From Pantoea sp. BAV 3049 (GTDB lineage: Bacteria; Pseudomonadota; Gammaproteobacteria; Enterobacterales; Enterobacteriaceae): DNA of 64,000 bases. Each line of letters opens with the position of its first letter. Positions within the stretch are counted from its first letter, which is position 1. The stretch is from contig NZ_WHOY01000031.1 of NCBI RefSeq assembly GCF_009765445.1, positions 2,014,512 through 2,078,511 of the forward strand, read 5' to 3'. Below are positions 10,989 through 21,204 of the stretch, piece after piece. A program made the translations under genes and the position numbers. The notes beneath the pieces were generated by a model. That model was not told the origin of the DNA, searched no databases, and worked only from the letters and a program-made list of their open reading frames with translations.

Positions 10989-12089
10989 TTATAATCGCAT
11001 TGGCATGACAACGTAGGCCGCAGACTGGCTGGCCGCGTCTTCAATCTGCACGCTGGACACCGAATCGGTCAGCAGCAGGCGGACATTTTCACATTTCAGC
11101 GCATTGAGCACGTCCAGCACGTAGCTGACGTTAAACCCAATCTCCAGATCGGTGCCGCCGTAGGTGACATCCAGCATCTCTTCCGCTTCTTCCTGTTCCG
11201 GGTTATTCGCGGTTATTTTCAGCTGATTTTCGCTGATATAGAGGCGAACACCGCGGAATTTCTCGTTAGAGAGAATGGCCGCACGGGCAAAGGCCTGCTT
11301 CAGCAGATCGCAACCCGCATCCAGCGTTTTGTCCGGATTTTTCGGCAATACGCGGCGATAATCAGGGAAACGGCCATCAACCAGCTTGGAAGTAAAGATG
11401 AAGTCGCCAACGTGCGCACGAATATTGTTGCTGCCAATCTGCACCTGCAGCGGCGTATCGCCACCATCAAGCAGACGCACCAGCTCAATCACCCCTTTAC
11501 GCGGCACGATCACTGAATGGTCCGGCAGTGACTGCCCCACCGGCATTGAGCAAACCGCCAGGCGGTGACCATCGGTCGCCACGGTACGCAACTCTTCACC
11601 TTCAGTTTCAAACAGCATGCCGTTAAGGTAGTAGCGCACATCCTGATGAGCCATGGAGAACTGCGTCGCCTCAATCAGGCGCTTCATGGTCGCCTGCGGC
11701 AGGGTAAATTCCACTTCGCTCTGCCAGTCGTCCAGGTTCGGGAAATCACTGGCTGGCAGAGTGGACAGCGAGAAACGGCTGCGTCCGGAGCGCACCAGCA
11801 TTCTCTCGCCTTCCAGGATCACCGTGATCTCTGCGCCTTCGGGCAGGCCACGACAGATATCAAAGAATTTGCGGGCCGGAACCGTAGTCGCGCCCGGCTC
11901 GTGATCCTGCGTCAGCGCGACGCGGGCCACCATCTCCATTTCCAGATCGGTCCCGGTCAGCAGCAGGCTGCCTTCGTTGACCTGTAAAAGCAGGTTGCCG
12001 AGGATCGGTAACGTTGGACGACCGCCTAAAGGGCTGCTGACCTGCTGTAAAGGCTTGAGTAAATGCTCGCGTTCTACAATAAATTTCAT
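10989..12089 (-). CDS. dnaN: DNA polymerase III beta sliding clamp
   Basis: 366 residues, equal to the E. coli clamp. It forms the dimeric ring that tethers polymerase III to DNA and also recruits Hda for the inactivation of DnaA-ATP. Three repeated clamp domains of about 120 residues are present: MKFIVEREHLLKPLQQVSSP at the start, FDICRGLPEGAEITV, QDVRYYLNGMLFE, and VGDFIFTSKLVDGRFPDYRR. The C-terminal VVMPMRL is the conserved end that helps form the partner-binding cleft. It lies four bases downstream of dnaA, hence co-transcribed. Confidence 0.98.
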   Translation of the reverse strand: MKFIVEREHLLKPLQQVSSPLGGRPTLPILGNLLLQVNEGSLLLTGTDLEMEMVARVALTQDHEPGATTVPARKFFDICRGLPEGAEITVILEGERMLVRSGRSRFSLSTLPASDFPNLDDWQSEVEFTLPQATMKRLIEATQFSMAHQDVRYYLNGMLFETEGEELRTVATDGHRLAVCSMPVGQSLPDHSVIVPRKGVIELVRLLDGGDTPLQVQIGSNNIRAHVGDFIFTSKLVDGRFPDYRRVLPKNPDKTLDAGCDLLKQAFARAAILSNEKFRGVRLYISENQLKITANNPEQEEAEEMLDVTYGGTDLEIGFNVSYVLDVLNALKCENVRLLLTDSVSSVQIEDAASQSAAYVVMPMRL

Positions 12090-12093
12090 AGCG

Positions 12094-13485
12094 TCAGGAA
12101 GATAATGTTCTGATTAGATTTGAGAAATCTTCTTTAATATCGTGACTTTCTTCACGCAGCTGTTCGATTTTACGACAGGCATGAAGCACCGTGGTGTGGT
12201 CACGACCCCCGAAAGCATCACCGATTTCCGGCAAACTGTGGTTGGTCAGCTCTTTGGCCATCGCCATCGCCATCTGCCGCGGACGGGCAACAGAACGCGA
12301 GCGGCGCTTGGAGAGCAGATCAGCCACTTTGATTTTATAATACTCGGCGACAGTTTTTTGAATGTTGTCGATGGTCACCAGCTTTTCCTGTAGCGCCAGC
12401 AGATCGCGCAGCGCTTCACGGACGAAATCGATGGTGATCGCCCGACCGGTAAAGTTGGCGTTAGCAATGACGCGGTTCAGCGCGCCTTCCAGCTCACGCA
12501 CGTTGGAACGCAAACGCTTGGCAATAAAGAACGCCACTTCACCCGGCAGGCGGATGTCGTTTTCATCGGCTTTCTTCATCAGGATCGCCACGCGGGTTTC
12601 CAGCTCCGGCGGCTCGATCGCCACCGTCAGACCCCAGCCAAAGCGGGATTTAAGACGATCCTCGACCCCATTGATCTCTTTTGGATAACGATCCGAAGTC
12701 AGAATGATCTGCTGATTACCTTCCAGCAGCGCATTAAAGGTGTGGAAAAACTCTTCCTGGGATCGTTCCTTGTTAGCAAAGAACTGAATGTCATCGATAA
12801 GCAGTGCATCCACCGAGCGGTAGTAACGCTTAAATTCTTCGATAGCATTGTTCTGCAGCGCTTTGACCATGTCCTGCACAAAACGCTCGGAGTGCATATA
12901 CACCACCCTGGCATTGGGCTTACGCGCCATGATGCCGTTCCCTACCGCATGCAACAGGTGGGTTTTGCCCAGGCCGGTGCCACCATAAAGGAACAAAGGG
13001 TTATAAGCTCCGCCAGGGTTGTCCGCAACCTGACGGGCAGCGGCACGAGCCAGCTGGTTCGACTTACCTTCAACGAAGTTGTCAAAGTTGTGTTTGGTGT
13101 TGACGTTCGAGCGGTACGAAAGCTCTGCCGGTGCCGGCATGCTGTCCCAGCTTGGACGTGCAGGGGCAGGACGAGCGCCGTGCGCAGGCGCACTGGCGTG
13201 AGCGCTGGCCATCACCGGCTGGCTGATTTGACGGGTGACCGGTTTGCTGCCCACTTCGAAACGCAGTAAAGGCGCGTCCGCCCCGCAGAAGTCATTCAGC
13301 AAGCCATTAATATTATTGAGGTATTTATCACGGACCCAATCGAGCACAAAGCGATTTGGTGCATACAAGGCCAGCGTGTTGTCGTTCAATTCGGCCTGTA
13401 ATGGACGTATCCACATGCTGAATTCGGTGGCAGGTAGTTCATCCTGCAAACGGGCAAGACACTGTTGCCAAAGCGTAAGTGACAC
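12094..13485 (-). CDS. dnaA: Chromosomal replication initiator DnaA
   Basis: 463 residues from a GTG start (complement of 13483-13485), chosen because it gives the conserved N-terminus [20 protein letters not shown] and follows a GGAG ribosome site; E. coli dnaA also starts with GTG. Domain I is residues 1-90 and domain II is a proline/alanine-rich linker of about 90-130. The AAA+ domain III carries Walker [16 protein letters not shown] and Walker [11 protein letters not shown]. Domain IV holds the DNA-binding signature [18 protein letters not shown]. DnaA binds the 9-mers of oriC (44604-44860) and opens the duplex. A DnaA box at 13692 indicates autoregulation. Confidence 0.98.
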   Translation of the reverse strand: MSLTLWQQCLARLQDELPATEFSMWIRPLQAELNDNTLALYAPNRFVLDWVRDKYLNNINGLLNDFCGADAPLLRFEVGSKPVTRQISQPVMASAHASAPAHGARPAPARPSWDSMPAPAELSYRSNVNTKHNFDNFVEGKSNQLARAAARQVADNPGGAYNPLFLYGGTGLGKTHLLHAVGNGIMARKPNARVVYMHSERFVQDMVKALQNNAIEEFKRYYRSVDALLIDDIQFFANKERSQEEFFHTFNALLEGNQQIILTSDRYPKEINGVEDRLKSRFGWGLTVAIEPPELETRVAILMKKADENDIRLPGEVAFFIAKRLRSNVRELEGALNRVIANANFTGRAITIDFVREALRDLLALQEKLVTIDNIQKTVAEYYKIKVADLLSKRRSRSVARPRQMAMAMAKELTNHSLPEIGDAFGGRDHTTVLHACRKIEQLREESHDIKEDFSNLIRTLSS

Positions 13486-13691
13486 GGCGGACTCCACTCG
13501 AAAAAATTCGACAAGAAAAAAGGCGCTGAAGCGATAAATTCATCATTGTTGACGCATGCAGATGACGCACATACGAACCGCTATCCGCGGTTTCTCCGCC
13601 GCTGACTGACCCGGAGGATCGCTAACGGAAGGGCGGATCATAGCGCAAAGCGCAGCAGAGATCTTCACTTTCTACACAGTTTTGATCCAAT

Positions 13692-13700
13692 TTATCCACA
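13692..13700 (+). promoter_or_regulatory. DnaA box in the dnaA promoter region
   Basis: A consensus 9-mer TTATCCACA lies about 207 bases upstream of the dnaA GTG. E. coli has an equivalent box between its two dnaA promoters, used for autorepression. Confidence 0.8.
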
Positions 13701-13842
13701 GGCCAAAGATCGCGGGATAAGTTTACGCCATCACGCTCAAAAGGCATTCAGGATCGTCTGCATTCGTTAAGATTTTAAGGTGCCGTCACGTTATTACCGC
13801 AAAGTCCCTGCAACAAGATCGCAGGAAGATCCTGAAGGATCC

Positions 13843-13870
13843 TTGCGCTTTAATACAGACTCCGTATAAT
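13843..13870 (+). promoter_or_regulatory. Upstream rpmH promoter
   Basis: TTGCGC at 13843 and TATAAT at 13865 are separated by 16 bases and point at rpmH. The perfect -10 hexamer makes this a good sigma-70 candidate. Confidence 0.65.
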
Positions 13871-13958
13871 TCCTGCCCCGGCGTGTTGCGCTCTGGCCCG
13901 AACCGGCTGGTTTTGCGGTCGAACGGGACATCCAGACGCGACTTTAACGCGAAGTAAA

Positions 13959-13987
13959 TTGACTCCGGACTGTACAATTATTACAAT
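13959..13987 (+). promoter_or_regulatory. Proximal rpmH promoter
   Basis: TTGACT at 13959 and TACAAT at 13982 are separated by 17 bases, about 100 bases before the rpmH ATG. This is the strongest promoter match in the region. Confidence 0.75.
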
Positions 13988-14073
13988 CCCGCCTCTTTAT
14001 TAAAGATACACTGAGGCGTCGGTCGGTTTACTGACCATCAAGCGCGTCACCAAGTGAAATTTTCCAAGTTTAG

Positions 14074-14226
<153 letters not shown>

Positions 14227-14243
14227 TAAAAGCTAACCGCTGA

Positions 14244-14603
14244 GTGGTTAAGCTCGCATTTCCCAGGGAGTTACGTTTGTTAACTCCCACTCATTTCACT
14301 TTCGTCTTCCAGCAGCCACAAAGAGCCGGTACGCCGCAAATCACCATACTCGGCCGCCTTAACTCGCTGGGGCATCCCCGCATCGGTCTCACCGTAGCCA
14401 AAAAAAATGTTAAACGTGCGCACGAACGCAACCGGATCAAGCGATTGACCCGCGAGAGTTTTCGCCTGCGTCAGCATGAGCTTCCTGCCATGGATTTTGT
14501 GGTGGTAGCGAAGAAAGGGGTGGCCGATCTGGATAACCGTGCGCTGGCGGAAGCGTTGGAGAAGATATGGCGTCGTCACTGTCGCCTGGCTCGCGGCTCC
14601 TGA
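14244..14603 (+). CDS. rnpA: Ribonuclease P protein component
   Basis: 119 residues from a GTG start, the same start and length as E. coli. It is the basic protein cofactor of RNase P, which trims the 5' leaders of tRNA precursors. The start [15 protein letters not shown] and the RNR motif region [18 protein letters not shown] (about 57-74), the RNA-binding helix of the family, are intact. Its last 37 bases overlap yidD in another frame. Confidence 0.97.
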   Translation: MVKLAFPRELRLLTPTHFTFVFQQPQRAGTPQITILGRLNSLGHPRIGLTVAKKNVKRAHERNRIKRLTRESFRLRQHELPAMDFVVVAKKGVADLDNRALAEALEKIWRRHCRLARGS

Positions 14604-14824
14604 TTGGGCTGATCCGCGTCTATCAACGCGCTATCAGCCCACTGCTGGGACCCCACTGTCGCTTTCATCCAACCTGCTCGCAATATGCTATTGAGGCATA
14701 TAGCAGGTTTGGCATGATAAAAGGCAGTTGGTTGACGATGAAACGCGTATTAAAATGCCACCCTTTGAACCCGGGTGGCGACGATCCGGTGCCGCCAAAA
14801 ACCGACGATAACAGAGAACATTAA
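14567..14824 (+). CDS. yidD: Membrane protein insertion efficiency factor YidD
   Basis: 85 residues, the E. coli length. YidD assists YidC-dependent membrane insertion and is associated with the inner face of the membrane through an amphipathic N-terminal helix. Conserved cysteines are visible in [17 protein letters not shown] and [16 protein letters not shown]. The ATG lies inside rnpA (37-base overlap), a conserved arrangement, and yidC starts two bases after the stop codon. Confidence 0.96.
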   Translation: MASSLSPGSRLLIGLIRVYQRAISPLLGPHCRFHPTCSQYAIEAYSRFGMIKGSWLTMKRVLKCHPLNPGGDDPVPPKTDDNREH

Positions 14825-14826
14825 CG

Positions 14827-16470
14827 ATGGATTCGCAACGCAATCTTTTTCTCATCGCTTTTCTGTTCGTGTCTTTTATGATCTGGCAAGCCTGGCAGAC
14901 GGACCACGCTCCGCAGCCACAGCAAACCCAGACCACGCAAAACACGACAGTAAACGGTGATGCCGCCAATCAGGGCGTACCTGCCAGCGGCCAGGGCAAA
15001 ACGATCACCGTTAAGACTGACGTGCTGTCTTTACAGATCAACACCCGCGGTGGCGATATTGAGCAGGCACATCTGCTGACTTACCCGGACAAAATGGGTT
15101 CTTCACAGCCATTCCAGCTGCTCGAAACCACCCCAGATTTTCTGTATCAGGCTCAGAGCGGTCTGACCGGTCGCAACGGCCCGGATAACCCGGCTAACGG
15201 TGCTCGCCCGCTGTTCACCACCACTCAGGATAGTTTTGAGCTGGCGGAGGGACAGAGCGAACTGCGTATCCCGATGACTTACACTGCTGAAAACGGCGTA
15301 ACCTACACCAAAACCTTCGTTCTGAAGCGTGGTGATTTTGCGATTGGCGTCGATTATCAGGTTAACAACACCACCCAGCAGCCGCTGGAAGTGGCGATGT
15401 TTGGTCAGCTGAAGCAGACCATCGACCTGCCTAAGCATCGTGATACCGGCAGCAACAACTTTGCGTTGCACACCTTCCGTGGTGCGGCTTACTCCAGCAG
15501 TGAGAGCAACTACGAGAAGTACAAGTTCGACAAAATCAGTGATAACGAAAACCTGAACGTCAGCACCAACAATGGTTGGGTGGCGATGCTTCAGCAGTAT
15601 TTCGCCACTGCGTGGGTTCCTCGCACCGAAGGCACCAACACCCTTTATACCAGCAACCTGGGTAATGGCGTGGCGGCTGTAGGCTATAAATCTGCACCGG
15701 TGACCATCGCTGCGGGTTCACAGCAGAACCTGGCTGCCACCCTGTGGGTAGGACCGGAAATTCAGGACAAGATGGCGGCCATCGCGCCTCACCTTGACCT
15801 GACCGTTGACTATGGCTGGCTGTGGTTTATCTCTCAGCCGCTGTTCAAACTGCTGAAGTTTATCCACAGCTTTATCGGTAACTGGGGCTTTTCCATTATC
15901 GTTATCACCTTTATCGTTCGTGGCATCATGTACCCGCTGACCAAAGCGCAGTACACCTCCATGGCGAAAATGCGCATGCTGCAGCCCAAGATTCAGGCTA
16001 TGCGTGAGCGGTTAGGTGAAGATAAGCAGCGCATGAGTCAGGAGATGATGGCGCTGTATAAGGCAGAAAAAGTGAACCCACTGGGTGGCTGTCTGCCGCT
16101 GGTTATCCAGATGCCAATCTTCCTGGCCCTGTACTACATGCTGATGGGCTCTATTGAACTGCGTCATGCGCCGTTCATCCTGTGGATCCATGACCTGTCT
16201 GCACAGGACCCGTACTACATCCTGCCGGTTCTGATGGGAATCACGATGTTCTTCATTCAGAAGATGTCGCCAACCACCGTGACCGACCCGATGCAGCAGA
16301 AGATCATGACCTTTATGCCGGTGATCTTTACCGTGTTCTTCCTGTGGTTCCCGTCAGGTCTGGTGCTGTACTACATCGTCAGTAACCTGGTGACCATTAT
16401 CCAGCAGCAGCTGATTTATCGCGGCCTGGAAAAACGTGGCCTGCACAGCCGCGACAAGAAGAAAGCGTAA
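14827..16470 (+). CDS. yidC: Membrane protein insertase YidC
   Basis: 547 residues (E. coli 548). YidC inserts and folds inner-membrane proteins alone or with SecYEG. It has an uncleaved N-terminal membrane anchor (about 5-22), a Gln/Thr-rich periplasmic linker, the large periplasmic beta-sandwich domain to about 340, and the conserved five-segment core from about 345 ([20 protein letters not shown]), containing the hydrophilic-groove arginine in IVRG. The cytosolic hairpin [20 protein letters not shown] and the C-terminal [12 protein letters not shown] are present. Among its substrates are the F0 subunits encoded later in this window. Confidence 0.98.
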   Translation: MDSQRNLFLIAFLFVSFMIWQAWQTDHAPQPQQTQTTQNTTVNGDAANQGVPASGQGKTITVKTDVLSLQINTRGGDIEQAHLLTYPDKMGSSQPFQLLETTPDFLYQAQSGLTGRNGPDNPANGARPLFTTTQDSFELAEGQSELRIPMTYTAENGVTYTKTFVLKRGDFAIGVDYQVNNTTQQPLEVAMFGQLKQTIDLPKHRDTGSNNFALHTFRGAAYSSSESNYEKYKFDKISDNENLNVSTNNGWVAMLQQYFATAWVPRTEGTNTLYTSNLGNGVAAVGYKSAPVTIAAGSQQNLAATLWVGPEIQDKMAAIAPHLDLTVDYGWLWFISQPLFKLLKFIHSFIGNWGFSIIVITFIVRGIMYPLTKAQYTSMAKMRMLQPKIQAMRERLGEDKQRMSQEMMALYKAEKVNPLGGCLPLVIQMPIFLALYYMLMGSIELRHAPFILWIHDLSAQDPYYILPVLMGITMFFIQKMSPTTVTDPMQQKIMTFMPVIFTVFFLWFPSGLVLYYIVSNLVTIIQQQLIYRGLEKRGLHSRDKKKA

Positions 16471-16501
16471 TTTGCGCGATTAACCGCAAACAACCCTTTA
16501 G

Positions 16502-16533
16502 AATAAGGCGGTCAGATGACCGCCTTATTTTTT
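16502..16533 (+). terminator. Rho-independent terminator after yidC
   Basis: aaggcggtca and tgaccgcctt form a 10-base stem with a two-base loop, followed by attttttt. It ends the rpmH-yidC cluster 32 bases after yidC and 20 bases before mnmE, so mnmE needs its own promoter or readthrough. Confidence 0.92.
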
Positions 16534-16552
16534 GCCTGAGTGAGAGTTAAAC

Positions 16553-17917
16553 ATGAATCATAGCGAGACCATCGTCGCCCAGGCGACCCCGCCAGGCCGT
16601 GGCGGTGTGGGCATTCTGCGCGTTTCCGGTTCGAAAGCCGCCGAAGTGGCCCAGATCCTGCTGGGCAAGTTGCCAAAACCCCGCTACGCCGACTATCTGC
16701 CGTTCCGTGATGCCGACAACACCACGCTGGATCAGGGGATAGCGCTATGGTTCCCTGGCCCTAACTCCTTTACCGGCGAAGATGTGCTGGAGTTGCAGGG
16801 ACACGGCGGCCCGGTAATTCTCGACCTGCTGCTCAAACGCATTGTGGCCATAGCTGGCGTGCGCATTGCCCGTCCGGGGGAATTCTCAGAGCGTGCTTTC
16901 CTGAATGACAAGTTGGATCTGGCTCAGGCTGAGGCCATTGCAGACCTGATCGATGCCAGCTCAGAACAGGCGGCTCGCTCAGCCCTGAACTCCCTGCAGG
17001 GCGCATTTTCTCTGCGGGTGAATACCCTGGTGGAAGCACTCACTCACCTGCGAATCTTTGTGGAAGCTGCCATCGACTTCCCGGATGAGGAAATAGACTT
17101 CCTGTCAGACGGCAAAATCGAGGCCCAGCTGAATCAGGTGATTGCCGACCTCGACGGCGTACGTGCCGAAGCACGCCAGGGTAGCCTGCTGCGTGAAGGC
17201 ATGAAAGTGGTGATAGCCGGTCGACCCAATGCCGGTAAATCCAGCCTGCTGAACGCACTGGCCGGTCGTGAAGCAGCCATTGTGACAGATATCGCCGGTA
17301 CCACCCGTGACGTCCTGCGTGAGCATATTCATCTCGACGGTATGCCACTGCACATCATCGATACTGCCGGGCTGCGGGAAGCCAGTGACGAAGTCGAACG
17401 GATTGGTATTGAGCGTGCATGGAATGAAATTGAACAGGCTGACCGGGTACTGTTTATGGTCGATGGCACAACCACTGAGGCAACCGAACCTGCTGCCATC
17501 TGGCCAGATTTTATTGCCCGCCTTCCCGCCACGCTGCCGATTACGGTGGTGCGGAATAAGGCTGATGTCACAGGTGAGACGCTGGGCATGACAGAAGTGA
17601 ATGGTCACTCACTTATTCGCCTCTCCGCCCGTACTGGCGAAGGGATTGACCTGCTGCGCAATCACCTGAAAGCCAGCATGGGATTTGCCGGGAATATGGA
17701 GGGTGGCTTCCTGGCTCGTCGTCGCCATCTGCAGGCTCTGGAGTTAGCATCCACTCACTTACTGCAGGGTAAAGAGCAGTTACTGGGCGCGCGGGCGGGC
17801 GAACTGCTGGCCGAAGAGCTGCGGGCGGCACAGCAATGCCTTAGCGAGATCACCGGTGAGTTCACCTCTGATGATCTTCTGGGCCGCATCTTCTCCAGTT
17901 TTTGCATCGGAAAATAA
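16553..17917 (+). CDS. mnmE: tRNA uridine-5-carboxymethylaminomethyl modification GTPase
   Basis: 454 residues, the E. coli length. MnmE with MnmG (42611-44500 here) modifies U34 of certain tRNAs at the wobble position. The N-terminal folate-binding domain starts [20 protein letters not shown]. The G domain lies in about 216-375, with [16 protein letters not shown], the G3 DTAGLR and the G4-type RNKAD. The protein ends in FCIGK, whose cysteine is the conserved catalytic one. No truncation. Confidence 0.97.
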   Translation: MNHSETIVAQATPPGRGGVGILRVSGSKAAEVAQILLGKLPKPRYADYLPFRDADNTTLDQGIALWFPGPNSFTGEDVLELQGHGGPVILDLLLKRIVAIAGVRIARPGEFSERAFLNDKLDLAQAEAIADLIDASSEQAARSALNSLQGAFSLRVNTLVEALTHLRIFVEAAIDFPDEEIDFLSDGKIEAQLNQVIADLDGVRAEARQGSLLREGMKVVIAGRPNAGKSSLLNALAGREAAIVTDIAGTTRDVLREHIHLDGMPLHIIDTAGLREASDEVERIGIERAWNEIEQADRVLFMVDGTTTEATEPAAIWPDFIARLPATLPITVVRNKADVTGETLGMTEVNGHSLIRLSARTGEGIDLLRNHLKASMGFAGNMEGGFLARRRHLQALELASTHLLQGKEQLLGARAGELLAEELRAAQQCLSEITGEFTSDDLLGRIFSSFCIGK

Positions 17918-18211
17918 TCTTCAGGTCGGGTGGCGGTTACAAAAATACAAACCGTCGCCCCTGATGACCCCGGATATTTTTTTTAAGAATCTTAAGAATA
18001 AAAAAATAATCGATAACCTCTTTCGCTCCATGTCACTCTCTGGACGGAACGAATATAATCTGACAGACTCAGAACACAAGCAATGGCCGTCTGTCGGCTT
18101 ATTGCAATCCTGCCATGGATATTAACTCAGCGTCGCAAGAGCCGGGCAACTGAAAGGAATACGGTTCTCCTGAGTGACCTTTCTGGAGCCTGTTAAACAT
18201 ATAAGGACATT

Positions 18212-18649
18212 ATGAACAACAATAGCCATTACACCTTCAATGAAGGAAAGATAATTCTTCCGGAAAATTATATCGATCGCACGGTGCATGCGCTTATCGA
18301 TGACATTTCAAACAAGCCTGGTATTAACATTTCCCGCGATAAACTCTCTGATAATCAAACATTAGATGACTACCTCGATGAACAGTACCAGCAACTGATC
18401 GCTAAAATGGTCGGCTGGGAACAAGAACCCCGCAAGCAGATCTTTCTGGGTGAAGACCGCATTCCCGGGCAAGAGATTACTTTCAGTTTTTTGCGGCAGC
18501 CAGAACACCGCCTGTGGCAGAAACAGGCCGTATTTGTGATTGGTGATAAAGATGTGCTGGTTTTCAGCCTGTCAAAAGTTTCGGCCTTCGACGAAAATGA
18601 TCAAAGCCTGCTGGACGGTATGCTGCAAAGTTTTATCCCAAACACATAA
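18212..18649 (+). CDS. Orphan Eag-type T6SS effector chaperone (DUF1795/DcrB-like)
   Basis: 145 residues from an ATG with AAGGAC upstream. The start HYTFNEGKIILPENYIDRTV, the middle NISRDKLSDNQTLDDYLDEQ, QIFLGEDRIPGQEI and RLWQKQAVFVIGDKDVLVFS, and the C-terminus SLLDGMLQSFIPN follow the pattern of EagR/EagT6 chaperones. Those bind the N-terminal transmembrane segments of PAAR-containing Rhs or Tse6-type effectors before loading on the type VI spike. Normally the effector gene is adjacent; here the neighbours are mnmE and a PPTase-like gene, so it is an orphan. A small solo DUF1795 protein with another role is possible. Confidence 0.7.
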   Translation: MNNNSHYTFNEGKIILPENYIDRTVHALIDDISNKPGINISRDKLSDNQTLDDYLDEQYQQLIAKMVGWEQEPRKQIFLGEDRIPGQEITFSFLRQPEHRLWQKQAVFVIGDKDVLVFSLSKVSAFDENDQSLLDGMLQSFIPNT

Positions 18650-19001
18650 TTGATCGTCATCAGAGATATCTATTTTGCCGGTCATGATGACCGGCACTAT
18701 TGATGGAAATATTGGCCTGGCTGTTGCTGGTAATAGCGTATTTGATCTTGTCAGTTTCGTCGCCTTCCGGATATTAACCAGGCTGCTCTGCGATAAAGTG
18801 AAAAAATTGTTATTTCTATGTTAGTAATTTAAAGGGTGAGCGCCACTTCAGCCACCGCTCTCCGCAGGGGTCATCCAGCCCTTGTGCTCAGGATGATATT
18901 AATCCGAATTTGTCAGCAAAAACGGTAAACCTGCGTGATATTTCTTAAGAAAATTCTTACAATACCGGGGTGATTTTTCGACCATTTTCACGGAGCGACA
19001 G
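18650..19001. other. Spacer between the Eag-like and PPTase-like genes
   Basis: 352 bases without a credible gene. It contains the terminator-like hairpin at 18677-18695 and, near 18951-18970, a cttaagaa...cttac motif just before the next gene. A related direct repeat (ttaagaat twice, nine bases apart) lies upstream of the Eag-like gene at 17983-17999. The meaning of these AT-rich motifs is unknown. Confidence 0.5.
18677..18695 (+). terminator. Hairpin after the Eag-like gene
   Basis: gccggtca and tgaccggc pair around tga, 28 bases after the stop codon. No T-run follows, so it is at best a weak terminator on this strand; a T-run precedes it. Confidence 0.5.
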
Positions 19002-19739
19002 ATGGCAAGTCATTTTGCTCGCTGGACCCTGACTGATTCCAGCGTCCCGGTACACCGACTCTCTCTGCAGACAGTGGATTATGCCCGTGCACTCCCGGAA
19101 CGACGCCAGATCCGCTATCTTGCCTCACGTACGCTGCTGGCTGAGCTGATGTGGCGTGTTTACGGCATAGTTCAGCTTCCCGAAGTGATCGCTGACAGCA
19201 CCGGCCGACCGAAATTTGCCGATGGCACCCTGCCGGATTTCAGCATCGGCTATGCCGGTAATATCGTGGGCGTCCTGCTGGCGGAAGAAGGCAGTCGTGC
19301 CGGGCTGGGAATGGAGATAGTCCGTGCGCACAGCCGCCAGACCCTGGAGCTGCACTCCAGAGACATCTCTTCCGGTGAAAAAGCATGGATTCGGGCACAG
19401 GCTGACCCCGATGAAGCCGCAACTCAGCTTTGGGCGCTACGTCAGAGCGTGCTGAAATTAACCGGTGAAGCTTCAGACAGTGCTTCTCTGCAGCTGCACC
19501 CGGCCTCAGGACGGCTCCGCTCGGCTCTCTGTCCGGACCTTCAGGCGATTTCTGACGTGGAAGCGCTAATCATCTGGTCCTGTGCGCTGGCACCGGCCAG
19601 TGAACGGCTGCATTTATGGGAGTTTGACGGCAGTCAAAACTGGCGGCGGTTGCAGGACATTCAGACTCACACACATAGCATGGGGCCACGCACGCTGCGT
19701 TTAACCAGTCTGCCACCTGAAAAATCCCTGCACGCCTGA
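19002..19739 (+). CDS. 4'-phosphopantetheinyl transferase-fold protein with altered active site
   Basis: 245 residues from an ATG preceded by GGAG. The layout fits the Sfp/AcpT superfamily, which transfers phosphopantetheine from CoA to carrier-protein serines: RQIRYLASRTLLAEL (about 36-50), then TGRPKFADGTLPDFSIGYAG corresponding to the P-x-F-S-x-S-H stretch, then AGLGMEIV and WALRQSVLKLTG. In active members the last two motifs read G-x-D-x-E and W-x-x-K-E-x-x-x-K. Here the Asp is Gly and the KE pair is RQ, so two of the three Mg-binding acidic residues seem to be lost. It may be catalytically dead or have shifted function. E. coli lacks a gene here. Confidence 0.7.
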   Translation: MASHFARWTLTDSSVPVHRLSLQTVDYARALPERRQIRYLASRTLLAELMWRVYGIVQLPEVIADSTGRPKFADGTLPDFSIGYAGNIVGVLLAEEGSRAGLGMEIVRAHSRQTLELHSRDISSGEKAWIRAQADPDEAATQLWALRQSVLKLTGEASDSASLQLHPASGRLRSALCPDLQAISDVEALIIWSCALAPASERLHLWEFDGSQNWRRLQDIQTHTHSMGPRTLRLTSLPPEKSLHA

Positions 19740-19761
19740 GAAAGGCTTTGAACGGAAAGCA

Positions 19762-19785
19762 TCAGGCCGGAGTACTCCGGCCTGA
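19762..19785. terminator. Perfect palindrome between convergent genes
   Basis: tcaggccggagt is followed directly by its exact complement, a 24-base palindrome sitting between the rightward PPTase-like gene and leftward adeP. It probably serves as a bidirectional terminator, although T-runs are short. Confidence 0.65.
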
Positions 19786-19793
19786 ATCATCAC

Positions 19794-21107
19794 TTAGTGT
19801 GCGTCGATAAAGACAATCTTCAGCACGAACAGCAGCGCCACAACCACCACGCAAGGGCTGATTTCACGCCAGCGGCCGGTGCCCAGCTTCATTACACAGT
19901 AAGAGATAAAGCCCAGAGCGATCCCTTCGGTGATTGAGAAACTGAATGGCATCATTGCAGTGGTCACGAAGGCAGGAACGGCTTCGGTCAGATCATCCCA
20001 CTTCACACGCGCCAGGCTTGAAGTCATCAACACCCCAACATAAATCAGCGCGCCTGCTGCAGCATAAGCCGGAACCATGCCCGCCAGCGGTGACAGAAAC
20101 ATCACCAGCAGGAACAGAATGCCGGTCACCACCGCCATCAGGCCGGTACGCCCGCCGATAGAAACACCTGAAGAACTCTCAATATAAGCGGTCACCGAAG
20201 AGGTGCCGATATAAGCCCCGGCGACCGAGCTGATGCTGTCCACAAACAGCGCCTGCTTCATGCGTGGGAAAGTCCCTTTCTCGTCGGTCAGGCCTGCTTT
20301 ATCGGTCACGCCAATCAGCGTACCGGAAGAGTCGAACAGGTTAACCAGCATAAAGGAGAAGATAATCCCCGCCATACCGATGTTCAGCGAACCCGCCAGG
20401 TCCACCTGGCCCAGCACCGATGTAATCCCGGTCGGGGCTGAGAACACGCCGCCATACTTCACGTCACCAATCGCCAGACCAATCAGCGTGGTGACCACGA
20501 TAGAGACCAGCACCGCGATGTGAATATTACGGGAAGCCAGAATGGCGATAATGAAGAAGCCCAGTGCACCCAGCAGCACGCTGTGTGAGGTCAGGTCACC
20601 CACAGCCACCAGGGTGTCTTTATTTGGCACAACAATTCCGGCATTTTTCAGGCCGATCATCGCAATAAACAGACCAATACCGGCGGTGATCCCCACGCGC
20701 AGGCTGACCGGAATATTGGCAATCATCCAGTAACGGACGCGGAACAGCGTCAGCAGCAACAGACCTACGGCACCCCAGAAAATTGCGCCCATGCCTACCT
20801 GCCAGGAGATGCCCATAGCACCCACCACCACAAAGGCAAAGAACGCATTCAGCCCCATTGCCGGAGCCAGTGCGACAGGCAGGTTAGCCACCAGCCCCAT
20901 CAGAATACTGCCGAATGCAGCAATCAGACAGGTTGTGACAAACACCGCCTGGGTGTTCATTCCGGCAGTGCCGAGGATCTGTGGGTTCACGAAAACGATA
21001 TAGACCATCGTCAGGAAAGTCGTGAAACCAGCAATCACTTCGGTACGTGCCGTTGTGCCGTGTTCCTGTAATTTGAAGATCCGCTGCAGTAGACCTGAAT
21101 TGTTCAT
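19794..21107 (-). CDS. adeP: Adenine/purine permease AdeP
   Basis: 437 residues from ATG (complement of 21105-21107); a TTG four codons upstream would add only MEFI. The protein is a NCS2/AzgA-type purine:proton symporter of the inner membrane, with 12-14 hydrophobic segments. EHGTTARTEVIAGFTTFLTM at the N-terminus, ALAPAMGLNAFFAF near 80 and SSSGVSIGGRTGLMAVVTG near 310 are characteristic and nearly match E. coli AdeP (PurP, YieG). A PurR-type operator lies 85-100 bases upstream, consistent with purine repression. yieH is transcribed divergently, as in E. coli. Confidence 0.93.
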   Translation of the reverse strand: MNNSGLLQRIFKLQEHGTTARTEVIAGFTTFLTMVYIVFVNPQILGTAGMNTQAVFVTTCLIAAFGSILMGLVANLPVALAPAMGLNAFFAFVVVGAMGISWQVGMGAIFWGAVGLLLLTLFRVRYWMIANIPVSLRVGITAGIGLFIAMIGLKNAGIVVPNKDTLVAVGDLTSHSVLLGALGFFIIAILASRNIHIAVLVSIVVTTLIGLAIGDVKYGGVFSAPTGITSVLGQVDLAGSLNIGMAGIIFSFMLVNLFDSSGTLIGVTDKAGLTDEKGTFPRMKQALFVDSISSVAGAYIGTSSVTAYIESSSGVSIGGRTGLMAVVTGILFLLVMFLSPLAGMVPAYAAAGALIYVGVLMTSSLARVKWDDLTEAVPAFVTTAMMPFSFSITEGIALGFISYCVMKLGTGRWREISPCVVVVALLFVLKIVFIDAH

Positions 21108-21190
21108 TATGAATTCCAAAACGGAGAAAAGTTATCGTCGGCTATCCTAACCTATAAATATTAATTTGCCAGACCACCAGGCGGTTTTTT

Positions 21191-21204
21191 CGCAACCGAT
21201 TGCG
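21191..21204. promoter_or_regulatory. PurR-type operator in the adeP-yieH spacer
   Basis: cgcaaccgattgcg is a palindrome fitting the PurR consensus CGCAAACGTTTGCG at all conserved outer positions. Its location 84 bases before adeP suggests purine-dependent repression of the permease. Confidence 0.7.
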
